This document shows positions 1-7,217 of a stretch of DNA of 26,480 nt, one piece after another. Positions within the stretch are counted from its first letter, which is position 1; each line of letters starts with the position of its first letter. The notes under the pieces were generated by a model. It saw only the letters and a program-made list of their open reading frames with translations. It made no database searches and was not told the DNA's origin. The stretch is from a virus, in IMG/VR virus record IMGVR_UViG_3300022752_000333, positions 1-26,480 of that record. One strand, 5' to 3'. Made by a program: the position numbers and the translations under genes.

Positions 1-397
1 ATCCATTTAGTGTGCCTACAATAGGTTTGAAGCCCACACCACAACCTTGAAGTAGTAGCCACAAACAGTCTACTACATCATACACTGTTTCTACTTGTGT
101 AAAACTACAATTAAATTGACTGGCTTCTCTAGTTTGTGCTACTGTAGTACCACCTAGCCAAAGTGTACGTCCAGCCATTAATACTTTGCGCTCTAGCATT
201 AACTGCTCTAGCTTGTCTAATTCCTCTACTTCATGAAAATAGAGCTGACGTTCTACAGCTCGCTCCCATAACCAGTGCTGATGATCTTTAACTCGCTTAA
301 CAGTTTGTTGCCAGCTTTCAAATTGTTTACCATCATCACTGGTAGGACGATTATAAGTGCGTCTAGTAATTACTTGTGCGCGTGTGCTTACTTGCAT
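1..397 (-). CDS. nrdJ: Class II ribonucleotide reductase, N-terminal part
   Basis: The first 132 codons of a gene that runs off the low-coordinate end of the window. The product resembles the monomeric adenosylcobalamin-dependent ribonucleoside-triphosphate reductase. It shows GRTLWLGGT, then SQFNCSF, which holds the first redox-active cysteine, then LLQGCGVGF. These three blocks are typical of the N-terminal half of the RTPR/NrdJ barrel. The enzyme reduces NTPs to dNTPs using vitamin B12 instead of a second iron subunit. The ATG start is supported by GGAGA a few bases upstream and follows the dUTPase stop by 8 bp, so the two nucleotide-metabolism genes are probably co-transcribed. T5 itself carries class I NrdA/NrdB, so this looks like a replacement. 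The family is confident; full length and C-terminal cysteines cannot be seen here. Confidence 0.85.
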   Translation of the reverse strand, partial: MQVSTRAQVITRRTYNRPTSDDGKQFESWQQTVKRVKDHQHWLWERAVERQLYFHEVEELDKLEQLMLERKVLMAGRTLWLGGTTVAQTREASQFNCSFTQVETVYDVVDCLWLLLQGCGVGFKPIVGTLNG

Positions 398-405
398 AAT
401 TTCTC

Positions 406-900
406 CTATTGTCCGGTACTGCCAAATCCTCCAGTACCACGTTTTGTATCATTCCAGCTATCAACAAAATCACAAATAATTACTGGAATAATTACCAGTT
501 GTGCAATTCTATCGCCAATATTAATTTCATACTTGTCATCGCTAATATTTTTTAGTGCTACTTTTATATTTCCACGATAATCACTGTCAATAACGCCTAC
601 TGAATTAAGTAAAATAATTCCCTTTTTACCTTGTCCCGATCTGTTAAATACGAACCCGGCGAAGCCTTCTGGAATTTTTACCGCTACACCAGTATCAACA
701 AGTTTTGTTTCATTTGGATAAATATCTAAATTTTCGGTACTGCGTAGGTCAGCACCAGCATCAGTAGGATTAGCACGTTTTGGTAAGTAGGCTGCGTTAT
801 CTACTCTACACTCTACTACTTGTTGGACTTTGCAATCGTGACTACTATCATAGCGGCGATTGATATTCATAAATTCTGTTGTTTTATTTACTTTAAGCAT
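406..900 (-). CDS. dut: dUTPase (deoxyuridine 5'-triphosphate nucleotidohydrolase)
   Basis: A trimeric-type dUTPase that hydrolyses dUTP to dUMP and PPi, keeping uracil out of phage DNA and feeding dTMP synthesis. All five family motifs are present: I (DAGADLR, about 47-53), II (NRSG, about 86-89), III (GVIDSDYRG, about 102-110, with the catalytic Asp and the stacking Tyr), IV (GDRIAQL, about 129-135) and V (RGTGGFGSTG, near the C-terminus). At 164 residues it is slightly long, because of about 25 residues before the core. A second Met at residue 11 is an alternative start; neither has a strong ribosome binding site. The 5' end overlaps the flap nuclease gene by 13 bp and nrdJ follows after 8 bp, suggesting one operon. 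Confidence 0.95.
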   Translation of the reverse strand: MLKVNKTTEFMNINRRYDSSHDCKVQQVVECRVDNAAYLPKRANPTDAGADLRSTENLDIYPNETKLVDTGVAVKIPEGFAGFVFNRSGQGKKGIILLNSVGVIDSDYRGNIKVALKNISDDKYEINIGDRIAQLVIIPVIICDFVDSWNDTKRGTGGFGSTGQ

Positions 901-1724
901 AATTCTATGGTTTCATCAATTTGTTTACAATACTCAGCACCTATAGCGTCTTGGCAATAGGTTACTAAATCCATTAGTTGATAATTAAGTTCTAGTTGTT
1001 GCTTTGATTCGTTGAGTGCTTCAATATACTTGTACTTACCACTGATAGGGATACTATTAATAAGATCCCAGGTAGTACCATATTCTTCAACAAGTTGCTT
1101 AGCACGTTTAGGTCCAATGCCAGGCACACCAGGGACATTATCGCCACTATCGCCCATAAGACACTTAACATGAATATACTGTTCGGGTTCAAAGGAATAC
1201 TGATCTTGCCAAGACTCCCACGTAGTTTCTTTACGAGTAACATAACTAAATCTCCCTACTCCTGGCTTGATAAGTAAATCTAAGTCTTTATCACTTGATA
1301 TAAGCCAAATTTGGTCAATGGGTAATCGACGTTTTTTATTTACTATATATGCAGCAATATCGTCTGCCTCTACGCCAGGAAATCTTAGTACTGGATAGTG
1401 CTCGGCTAATAACTCTAGTGTTGCAGTAAAATCTTCAAAGAATAATTCAAATTCTATTTTCTCAGCTTCAGTTTGTTTGTCGTACTTATCTTTACGATTT
1501 TGTTTATAATTAGGGTAAATAGCTTTACGATAGCTGCTAGATCCTTGATCTGCTGCTATAATTATATATTGCGCTTTATAACTTTTGCCTAAGCTTTCTA
1601 CTGTTCGTAAGTAATCTTCAGCAAAATCTCTAATGCCGCTGTGTTTGTAGCGAAACGCAAGATTAAGCGCATCTACTATCATCAGTGTTTTTTCTTTGTA
1701 TTCAAAATTTTTAAAGGTTTTCAT
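888..1724 (-). CDS. 5'-3' exonuclease / flap endonuclease (T5 D15-like)
   Basis: A 278-residue flap endonuclease that removes RNA primers and 5' flaps during lagging-strand synthesis. Metal-binding acids appear in the family order: D18 (IVDALN), D59 (AADQG), E119/D121/D122 (GVEADD), D145/D147 (SSDKDLD) and D192/D195 (GDSGDN). A helix-hairpin-helix follows (VPGIGPKRA, about 200-208). YPNYKQNRK supplies the arch lysine. The spacing of these residues agrees with T5 D15 as I remember it. The open frame extends 18 codons further upstream to a TTG, but that stretch holds a promoter, so the ATG at 1724 is the better start. No strong Shine-Dalgarno is visible. The 3' end overlaps the dUTPase gene. 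Confidence 0.93.
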   Translation of the reverse strand: MKTFKNFEYKEKTLMIVDALNLAFRYKHSGIRDFAEDYLRTVESLGKSYKAQYIIIAADQGSSSYRKAIYPNYKQNRKDKYDKQTEAEKIEFELFFEDFTATLELLAEHYPVLRFPGVEADDIAAYIVNKKRRLPIDQIWLISSDKDLDLLIKPGVGRFSYVTRKETTWESWQDQYSFEPEQYIHVKCLMGDSGDNVPGVPGIGPKRAKQLVEEYGTTWDLINSIPISGKYKYIEALNESKQQLELNYQLMDLVTYCQDAIGAEYCKQIDETIELCLK

Positions 1725-1749
1725 GTTATTTTTTATAATGTAATCTACT

Positions 1750-1778
1750 ATTATATCACTGTTGATAACAAAAATCAA
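1750..1778 (-). promoter_or_regulatory. sigma70-type promoter for flap nuclease-dut-nrdJ
   Basis: TTGATT (1773-1778) and TATAAT (1750-1755) are separated by exactly 17 bp. The -35 box sits at the very end of the resolvase gene. The -10 box lies about 25 bp before the ATG of the flap nuclease. This is also the reason for rejecting the upstream TTG start of that gene. Confidence 0.75.
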
Positions 1779-2233
1779 TCTATAAATTTAGTTCTGCTTC
1801 CTACAAGCCAATCTTCTAACAAGAACATATAGAACTCGTAATCTTGTGAGTAGAACATTAGCCAACGCTTGTCCATCATATTATCACAAACAAAACTAGT
1901 AGCGCCAAATAGTTTACTACGATCATATTTAAATATTAACAGTGGCATTTTATCAACTTGTAGGGCTTGACGCTGCGTTTGTTGCCACCACTCTATGATC
2001 TGCGGAGTTTTATGTGTTAATAACCCACTGTTAATATGATCTTCTGCGTAACCTTTTACTTCAACACAATAATGATTAACATGGTTAGGTACGTATAAGT
2101 CTCCTTTTAAACCATGTTTAGCATCAAGTGCTCCACTACCAGGAACACGCTCCCAAGCTAATCCAGTATGTTTACGCAACATATCACGTGCTAGGGTTTC
2201 AGTTCTAGCGCCCTTAGCTCTACTATCTACCAT
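1775..2233 (-). CDS. PDDEXK-type Holliday junction resolvase-like nuclease
   Basis: A 152-residue protein with the layout of a small archaeal/phage Hjc or RecB-like nuclease. It has an N-terminal helix KGARTETLARDML with a conserved Glu (E12), then ERVPGSGA, then KGDLYVP (D45) and YCVEVKGY (E58 and K60). Together these form the E...D...ExK metal site of the PDDEXK fold. Such enzymes cut four-way junctions or branched DNA, which phages need before packaging concatemers. The gene occupies the D14 position between the flap nuclease and the SbcC-like gene of T5. The ATG start has an AGGA upstream and begins 2 bp after the glycosyltransferase stop. The fold is well supported; junction specificity is inferred. 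Confidence 0.75.
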   Translation of the reverse strand: MVDSRAKGARTETLARDMLRKHTGLAWERVPGSGALDAKHGLKGDLYVPNHVNHYCVEVKGYAEDHINSGLLTHKTPQIIEWWQQTQRQALQVDKMPLLIFKYDRSKLFGATSFVCDNMMDKRWLMFYSQDYEFYMFLLEDWLVGSRTKFID

Positions 2234-2234
2234 A

Positions 2235-3014
2235 CTAAAATCCTAAATTTTTGCGTCTAGCAAAATATAAACTATAGGGTGTTGCTGTTACTGGAAAATT
2301 TGGTATATCAAAAGCAGTTTTATATGGACTTACCAATCTCCAATTTTTACCCCATTTATAGTCTAAATACTCGTGTTCGTTTAAAAATCTAGCAAAATCT
2401 ATTTTTACCTTTAGTTGTGGATCTTGTCTCCAAGTTTGAGAGCCGGTACTAGCATAGTCATAACTACCGCCATGTTTTACTGGTATGTTTAATGATAGTT
2501 TGCGCTTTATAGGATTTAGTGCCAATCTCATTTCATAGTCACAATCTTCACCATAGCCAGGATAAAAATTTTCATCAAATAAGCCGTAGTTTTCAACTAC
2601 CCAATCCCTTATAGCAAAAAGTGACCAGCCACCAGTATTACTACCGCTTGGTCCTTCGTCTCCGTGTACTGTTCCAATATCCGGCTCATTTATAGCTTCC
2701 ACCATTTTAGCCAAATATCCACTAGGAAATTCTATGTCATGGTTTACTATTATCCAATAATTGGCAAACATATAACATTTTATTATTAAATTCCATGCTC
2801 CACTACAGCCTATATTTCTTGGCATATGTGAAACAGTAATTTTTTCAATAAATTTATGCTTCTGTTTGGCTAAATGATCTAGTTTTTGGTTTAATTCTTC
2901 ACGACCGTTATTATTGATAATAACAAATTCTTTTGTTGGATAATCTACACTTTGTATTAGATTATCCAACCATTGAACTCCATTTACTACTGCTGTGCCA
3001 ATTACAGGTATCAT
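2235..3014 (-). CDS. Family 2-like glycosyltransferase
   Basis: A 259-residue GT-A-fold glycosyltransferase, probably cytoplasmic. A nucleotide-binding start is followed by FVIINNN (about 30-36) and NIGCSGAWN (about 67-75). A DxD-like VNHDIEF lies at about 90-96. The acceptor/catalytic block FDENFYPGYGEDCDYEMRL spans about 146-164. These are the usual landmarks of GT2-type enzymes that move a sugar from an NDP-sugar. The gene interrupts the T5-like recombination block, lying between the resolvase and the SbcC-like gene, so it is probably an insertion relative to T5. An AGG ribosome binding site precedes the ATG. Possible targets are virion proteins, modified DNA bases or host surface glycans; the sequence does not say which. 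Confidence 0.8.
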   Translation of the reverse strand: MIPVIGTAVVNGVQWLDNLIQSVDYPTKEFVIINNNGREELNQKLDHLAKQKHKFIEKITVSHMPRNIGCSGAWNLIIKCYMFANYWIIVNHDIEFPSGYLAKMVEAINEPDIGTVHGDEGPSGSNTGGWSLFAIRDWVVENYGLFDENFYPGYGEDCDYEMRLALNPIKRKLSLNIPVKHGGSYDYASTGSQTWRQDPQLKVKIDFARFLNEHEYLDYKWGKNWRLVSPYKTAFDIPNFPVTATPYSLYFARRKNLGF

Positions 3015-3191
3015 TTATTTTACCTGTTTTAATGCTTGCTTAACATGTTTTGCTAATTTATCCCAGTCTATCTTTCCATCTTGATTCATATACTTTGTAT
3101 CCTCTATATCAAGATTTTCTATTTTTTGCTGAGCTTTTGTTACTTTTTTCTGTCTACGTTCTAACAATTTTTCAAACCTCTTTGCTCGCAT
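3015..3191 (-). CDS. Small basic coiled-coil-like protein, unknown
   Basis: A 58-residue, Lys- and Arg-rich protein predicted to be mostly helical. Its first half (RAKRFEKLLERRQKKVTKAQ) looks like an amphipathic helix or coiled coil, and its end (LAKHVKQALKQVK) is basic. I do not recognise a family. The frame is open further upstream, but the ATG at 3191 has GAGGGAT at a suitable distance and starts just after the SbcC stop, so I chose it. It ends directly before the glycosyltransferase gene, so the two are likely co-translated. A nucleic-acid or protein-scaffold role is possible but not shown. Confidence 0.6.
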   Translation of the reverse strand: MRAKRFEKLLERRQKKVTKAQQKIENLDIEDTKYMNQDGKIDWDKLAKHVKQALKQVK

Positions 3192-3195
3192 AATA

Positions 3196-4998
3196 TTATC
3201 CCTCAATACGAGATATGTTATTGCGTTTAATAACATTTACTTTTTCCAATAGTGGATGGCTAAAACCATGACTGACTAAAAATGTGTTAAGATGCTCTTC
3301 ACCTAATAAAACTTCTACTAGTTTTTCCTTACCATCTATATCTAATGCTTCTACTGTTTCATCTAAGATTAGTAAGTTAATACGACTACTAGATAGTGTT
3401 TGCATTAGTTTGCGTATAGCTAGTAGTGTGGCTACATTTACACGGGCTTTTTCACCACCACTTAGTGCATTAATATCAATATCTTTACCATTATCAGTAA
3501 TTACTACTAGTAGTTTATCGCTACTATTTACTTTAAAGCTGATCTGAAATCTGCCGTCACTTAGGTCTACTAAATATTTATTAGTAATTGCCTCTAGGTC
3601 TTTTACTAAGCACTCAATTTTATAAGCTACTAAACCAGTTGTTGAAAACGTTTTAGTGAGTACTTGTAGTATACTCATTCGTTCTGTCATTAAGTGTAAT
3701 TGAAAGCTGTGCTCTTCCAATTCCTCACTCATTTCTTGTAACTGCTGCTTAATAGTTTCTATTTTACTGTTATGTACTTGTATTTGAGTATTTTTATCCT
3801 CTGCCAACTTAATTCGCTGTTTAGTTTCTTGTATAGTTCTAGCCAGGTTATCGTATTGATTTTGTAATTCATTTTTGTCCAGTGTTTTGCTAGGTAGTGA
3901 GTTATCAACTAGTAGGTGCAATCGCTCAAATTCTTGCTGAGTTTTTATTGCTTGTTTGTGCTTTTTATCAGACTCTTCCAATTCGCTACATATGATTAGT
4001 GCAGTTGCAGCTGCAGCTCTGGCTATTTCAACCTCATTATCTTTAGCTGTAATCAACTCTTGAGTTTTTGCACTATCAATTGGATTGTAACAAGTAGGAC
4101 AAACTCCACTTAAATTTTTAAGTTTTTTAATAAATAGTTCACCGTCTTTAACGGTTTTCATATTTTCAGTTTGTTCTTGTTGTAGTTGCTTGATGTGCTT
4201 TTCGTCAACAGGTGCTGGTGATGGAAAAGTTAAGTTAATTGCACTAAGTTGTTGTTTGTAGGTATTATTTTGCACAATCTTACGATTGGTTTTATCTACA
4301 TTAGCTATCTCTAGGTTTAACTTGGCTGCAGTTTGCTCTAATTTAGGGTCTAGAATTTCTACTACGTGAAAACCTTTAACTGTTAAGTCAGTTTTTTCAT
4401 ATTTGTCTAACCAGCTACGCACAGTATTAACTTTAGCTTGTGTAGCGCTAATCTCTTTGCCAAGTTCTAGTGAAATATCCTTAAATACTTCACTTGCTTT
4501 GGTATACTTAGTAAGATTTAATATTTCTATCAAAAACTTTTTACGAGCTGTATCTGCACTTGTTAAAAATTCTAAGCTCATAGCATTTGATTGGTAAACA
4601 ATCTGTGCAAAACTTTTGTGATCAATACCTACAATATCCTCTATAATCTTGTAAGTTTGTGTTGCTGTGTGAGCACTAATATCTTGACCATTTTTTAATA
4701 GTTTAACAGTTTGATTAGTGCCGCGAGTGGTTTTAATTGTATAGTCATTACCGTCACGCTCTAGGTCAAGCTCAATACTATAAGTTTTATCTTTAACATA
4801 CCTGTTAAGTATATCAGCTTTTTTAATTGACTTGCTATTTTTATTAAATAGTACTTCTTCTAGAATAAGTGCAATACTACTTTTGCCGTGCCCATTTTTA
4901 CCTACAAGTTGTGTTAGTGGAGCTTTGACAAAATTTATGGTATTGTTACCGCCATAACTAAAACAGTTATTCCAACGTAATTCTTTTATTGTTATCAT
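3196..4998 (-). CDS. SbcC/Rad50-like ATPase subunit (T4 gp46 / T5 D13-like)
   Basis: A 600-residue SMC-like ATPase, partner of the nuclease encoded just upstream. It holds Walker A GKNGHGKS (33-40) and a Q-loop-like region near 132-137. A long coiled coil is interrupted by a zinc hook CPTC (300-303). The ABC signature LSGGEKAR is at 512-519, Walker B LLILDE at 542-547 and a switch His at 577 (VSHGF). The Rad50-Mre11 type complex processes DNA ends and resects breaks. In T5 and T4 the equivalents drive recombination and degrade DNA. The coiled coil is short compared with bacterial SbcC, as usual in phages. The ATG is preceded by GGAG. It overlaps the small gene 4967-5164 by 32 bp. Confidence 0.93.
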   Translation of the reverse strand: MITIKELRWNNCFSYGGNNTINFVKAPLTQLVGKNGHGKSSIALILEEVLFNKNSKSIKKADILNRYVKDKTYSIELDLERDGNDYTIKTTRGTNQTVKLLKNGQDISAHTATQTYKIIEDIVGIDHKSFAQIVYQSNAMSLEFLTSADTARKKFLIEILNLTKYTKASEVFKDISLELGKEISATQAKVNTVRSWLDKYEKTDLTVKGFHVVEILDPKLEQTAAKLNLEIANVDKTNRKIVQNNTYKQQLSAINLTFPSPAPVDEKHIKQLQQEQTENMKTVKDGELFIKKLKNLSGVCPTCYNPIDSAKTQELITAKDNEVEIARAAAATALIICSELEESDKKHKQAIKTQQEFERLHLLVDNSLPSKTLDKNELQNQYDNLARTIQETKQRIKLAEDKNTQIQVHNSKIETIKQQLQEMSEELEEHSFQLHLMTERMSILQVLTKTFSTTGLVAYKIECLVKDLEAITNKYLVDLSDGRFQISFKVNSSDKLLVVITDNGKDIDINALSGGEKARVNVATLLAIRKLMQTLSSSRINLLILDETVEALDIDGKEKLVEVLLGEEHLNTFLVSHGFSHPLLEKVNVIKRNNISRIEG

Positions 4999-5164
4999 TG
5001 CTCCAAAACTTTCGCTTATTTAAAAAACCTAATTGTTCTATTAATAGTATTATATCAACAGCATTATCAAATTCTAGTTGCCAATGATCTTGCGTACCAT
5101 GCTTACGTTCAGCAAGTATTCTAGCAACATAGTAAAAATTAGGATGATAATCTGTGTTAATCAT
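4967..5164 (-). CDS. Small protein between SbcD-like and SbcC-like genes
   Basis: A 65-residue protein of unknown function. It starts with NTDYHPNFYYVARILAERKH and has a hydrophobic helix DIILLIEQLGFL before a basic, Asn-rich tail. Its start overlaps the SbcD-like stop by 8 bp and its end overlaps the SbcC-like start by 32 bp. Such tight double overlap argues that it is a real, translationally coupled gene. It may act with the nuclease complex, but nothing in the sequence shows this. Confidence 0.6.
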   Translation of the reverse strand: MINTDYHPNFYYVARILAERKHGTQDHWQLEFDNAVDIILLIEQLGFLNKRKFWSNDNNKRITLE

Positions 5165-6122
5165 GCTCTATCTTATCCAGTTGATTTTGTACTTCTAATA
5201 CAGCTTTATCAATAGTAGTTTGTGGAAGTTGTAGTATATACTGTAAATACTCTCTGACTTCTTCTACTAGTGTCATATCATTATCTAGCATAAGCTGTAC
5301 ATCACTACTACGCTTAATTACCTTTTTATCAATAAGATCGCTATCTTCAAGTTCGCCTAACTCTTGCAAATCGCCTTCAACTTGATAAATTGTGTGGTGA
5401 TAAGGTGTAGGCGGTTTAGGGTCGCCAGCACCAACTGTTTTTCTTATTAGTTGTGGCACTTCTAGTTTTAGCCAATTATGTTTTAGTGTTTCTGTATCTA
5501 GTAATATGACGCCAGTGTCAACAACATCTCTATGAAAACTAGTGGTGACAGGACTACCAGGATACAAGATATTACGCTGACAATTTTCATAACTGTGTAA
5601 ATCTCCGGCTAGTACAATGTTCCAACTATTAAATATATCTAAATTAATTTCTGGTGTAACATGTGGAGGTATTTCACCACGAACATGTGTGCATAAAATT
5701 CTACCACCATCTGACCAAGGATTGTTTTGTTCAAAGTCTTTTAGTTTGTTGTAAGGAACAAACTCTATACCATAGTCGCTATAGTAGTCGTCAATAACAA
5801 TAACATTACGTTTATTGCTTAGCAAGTTTGTGGCTTTAGCAAGATTAGTCATAAATGTAGTAGATTTTTTAACTGCTTCATGATTACCACTGTAGATTAT
5901 AGTTGGTATTTTACAAATGCTAATTAAATCAAAATATACTTCTAGTTCGTCCATACTAGGCAGTTTGTCAAATACATCCCCACCTATAACAAATACATCG
6001 GCTTGTTCTTGCAGTTTTTCAAACTGTTGCCATAAGAGATTATAACGATTTCTAGCCCAATCAACAGGAACATTTTTTTGACCTAATTTTATATGAATAT
6101 CTGCTGTAAAAAGTATTTTCAT
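5157..6122 (-). CDS. SbcD/Mre11-like nuclease subunit (T4 gp47 / T5 D12-like)
   Basis: A 321-residue metallophosphoesterase, the nuclease half of the SbcCD-like complex. The five phosphoesterase motifs are visible: ADIH (D8, H10), GGDVFD (47-52), SGNHE (N80, H81), CTHVRGE (H146) and GDLHSYEN (D174, H176), followed by YPGSP. It would bind two metal ions and cut DNA ends handed over by the ATPase. The C-terminal 100 residues hold the capping and ATPase-binding part. The ATG has AGGAAA upstream and lies just after the terminator that follows the SSB gene. Read-through or a separate promoter must therefore feed this gene; I see no strong promoter in the 50 bp spacer. Confidence 0.93.
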   Translation of the reverse strand: MKILFTADIHIKLGQKNVPVDWARNRYNLLWQQFEKLQEQADVFVIGGDVFDKLPSMDELEVYFDLISICKIPTIIYSGNHEAVKKSTTFMTNLAKATNLLSNKRNVIVIDDYYSDYGIEFVPYNKLKDFEQNNPWSDGGRILCTHVRGEIPPHVTPEINLDIFNSWNIVLAGDLHSYENCQRNILYPGSPVTTSFHRDVVDTGVILLDTETLKHNWLKLEVPQLIRKTVGAGDPKPPTPYHHTIYQVEGDLQELGELEDSDLIDKKVIKRSSDVQLMLDNDMTLVEEVREYLQYILQLPQTTIDKAVLEVQNQLDKIEHD

Positions 6123-6138
6123 TATTTTTCCTGTGATG

Positions 6139-6168
6139 AAAAAGCCCAGTAACTTTCATTACTGGGCC
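6139..6168 (-). terminator. Rho-independent terminator after the SSB gene
   Basis: A perfect 9-bp inverted repeat (6144-6152 with 6159-6167, GC-rich at the base) is followed on the minus strand by TTTTT. It lies between the SSB-like stop and the SbcD-like start. It probably reduces transcription of the nuclease genes relative to the abundant SSB. Confidence 0.85.
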
Positions 6169-6173
6169 TTTGA

Positions 6174-6812
6174 TTAACCTAATTCCTTAACGGCTTCTTG
6201 CTCGCTTTCACTGCCTTCATCTTCATCGCCTTGTTGGGCAATCTTTTCTAGCAATGCTTTGACTTCATCTGCTGTAGGTCTAGGAAACTTTTCATCAATG
6301 TTTTGTGCGTTATCTGCTAATGCTCGTTCTTCGGCACTTAGTGCTCGTGGTTTGCAACGTAGAACTTGTAGTGTGTACTCAACATTAAATGGAAGCGGGC
6401 CAGTTTTTTGACGCTTAAATACAACATCCCAACCTGTATCATAGTCGGTAGGATCTCCTAAATCTTCGGCAGCTGTAACAATCTGTTCAAATAGCTTCTT
6501 TTTAAGATTTAGTGCTTTGACCTTGCCATCCTTAGGATCAATACAGTTAATTGAGTAGCTCCAACTGCAACGTAGGTCAGGATAGTAATCAGCTACATGA
6601 TCTTTTTCAAGATTATCAAACTTTTCCTTTTCCCGACTAAAAGCCAGGCACTCTACAGGAATGTCTTTGTTGTTAGTACCTTTAAGCCAATAGATATAAC
6701 GTGGAAGAACACCGCCAATTAATCTAACTGTATTCTCGCCATCTTTATATTCATAGCTTTCTACTTTATTTGATAGTGCTTTACCTTTTGTTTGTTTAAA
6801 ACTAAGTGCCAT
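6174..6812 (-). CDS. Single-stranded DNA-binding protein, gp32-like
   Basis: A 212-residue protein with a gp32-like layout. The short basic N-terminus (LSFKQTKGKAL) could mediate cooperativity. The core NTVRLIGGVLPRYIYW...PVECLAFSR...SWSYSINCID looks like an OB fold with many aromatic residues. The C-terminal tail DEDEGSESEQE is strongly acidic, as in SSBs that recruit replication partners. It would coat lagging-strand DNA and recombination intermediates. The position between the SF2 helicase and the SbcD-like gene corresponds to T5 D11. The start has GAGGAAT before the ATG, and a strong terminator follows, in line with high expression. The assignment rests on architecture and context rather than a clear signature motif. 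Confidence 0.7.
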   Translation of the reverse strand: MALSFKQTKGKALSNKVESYEYKDGENTVRLIGGVLPRYIYWLKGTNNKDIPVECLAFSREKEKFDNLEKDHVADYYPDLRCSWSYSINCIDPKDGKVKALNLKKKLFEQIVTAAEDLGDPTDYDTGWDVVFKRQKTGPLPFNVEYTLQVLRCKPRALSAEERALADNAQNIDEKFPRPTADEVKALLEKIAQQGDEDEGSESEQEAVKELG

Positions 6813-6813
6813 T

Positions 6814-7173
6814 TTATTCCTCGTATTTGAAGTATATTTTGTTGTTTTTTGTTGTTAATAGCGGATTGTATTTTATTACTTGTAAATTTAGGTCTGGAAA
6901 ATAACTTAAGTCTAAATATGTGTAGCCTAAATCTTTATATTGCTGATAACTTCTACGTGCCGCTAACTGTATATACTGTGCTTTAAATAGTATATCTGTA
7001 TTACGATCAAAAAATAGTTGTGCTGGTTCTATTAAAAAACAGCTGCCACCCTTTAAGTCATACTTAAATCTTTTGTAGTAATCTTCTAAAATTTCTACAA
7101 TTTTTACTTGATCACCATTAGCTAGCTTTTCAAGCTTGGCTAGGTTAAACATAAAGACTTTTCTTTGATTCAT
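6814..7173 (-). CDS. Conserved-looking protein of unknown function
   Basis: A 119-residue protein rich in Tyr, Phe and Lys (FKYDLKGGSCFLIEPAQLFF; YLDLSYFPDLNLQVIKYNPL). No known domain is recognised; a small alpha/beta protein is likely. Its stop is directly followed by the SSB gene. The start is uncertain. The ATG at 7173 lies only 5 bp after a TATAAT box, so the mRNA would be leaderless, while the Met at residue 8 would allow a very short leader with a weak AAAGAAAAG. I kept the longer form. Co-transcription with SSB suggests a role in DNA replication, but this is inference. Confidence 0.65.
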   Translation of the reverse strand: MNQRKVFMFNLAKLEKLANGDQVKIVEILEDYYKRFKYDLKGGSCFLIEPAQLFFDRNTDILFKAQYIQLAARRSYQQYKDLGYTYLDLSYFPDLNLQVIKYNPLLTTKNNKIYFKYEE

Positions 7174-7178
7174 AATAT

Positions 7179-7207
7179 ATTATACCATAGTAGACTAACC
7201 ACAGCAA
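7179..7207 (-). promoter_or_regulatory. sigma70-type promoter for the 7173 gene and SSB
   Basis: TTGCTG (7202-7207) and TATAAT (7179-7184) are 17 bp apart, in the short spacer after the SF2 helicase stop. The predicted transcription start nearly coincides with the first ATG of the next gene, implying a leaderless or near-leaderless message. Confidence 0.65.
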
Positions 7208-7217
7208 GTTAAAATTT

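Noticed and set aside
275-580. Plus-strand open frame of 101 codons
   Set aside because: It is antisense to nrdJ and dut, which have clear family motifs. No plus-strand frame in the window has a convincing product.
563-590. TTGACA-N16-TATAAA on the minus strand within dut, as an nrdJ promoter
   Set aside because: It lies inside the codons of the conserved dUTPase motif III region, which force most of this sequence, and it would leave a leader of about 160 bases. It is possible but not supported.
5049-5054. TATAAT within the small gene 4967-5164
   Set aside because: There is no -35 box at 16-18 bp (CTAGAA only), and it lies inside coding sequence.
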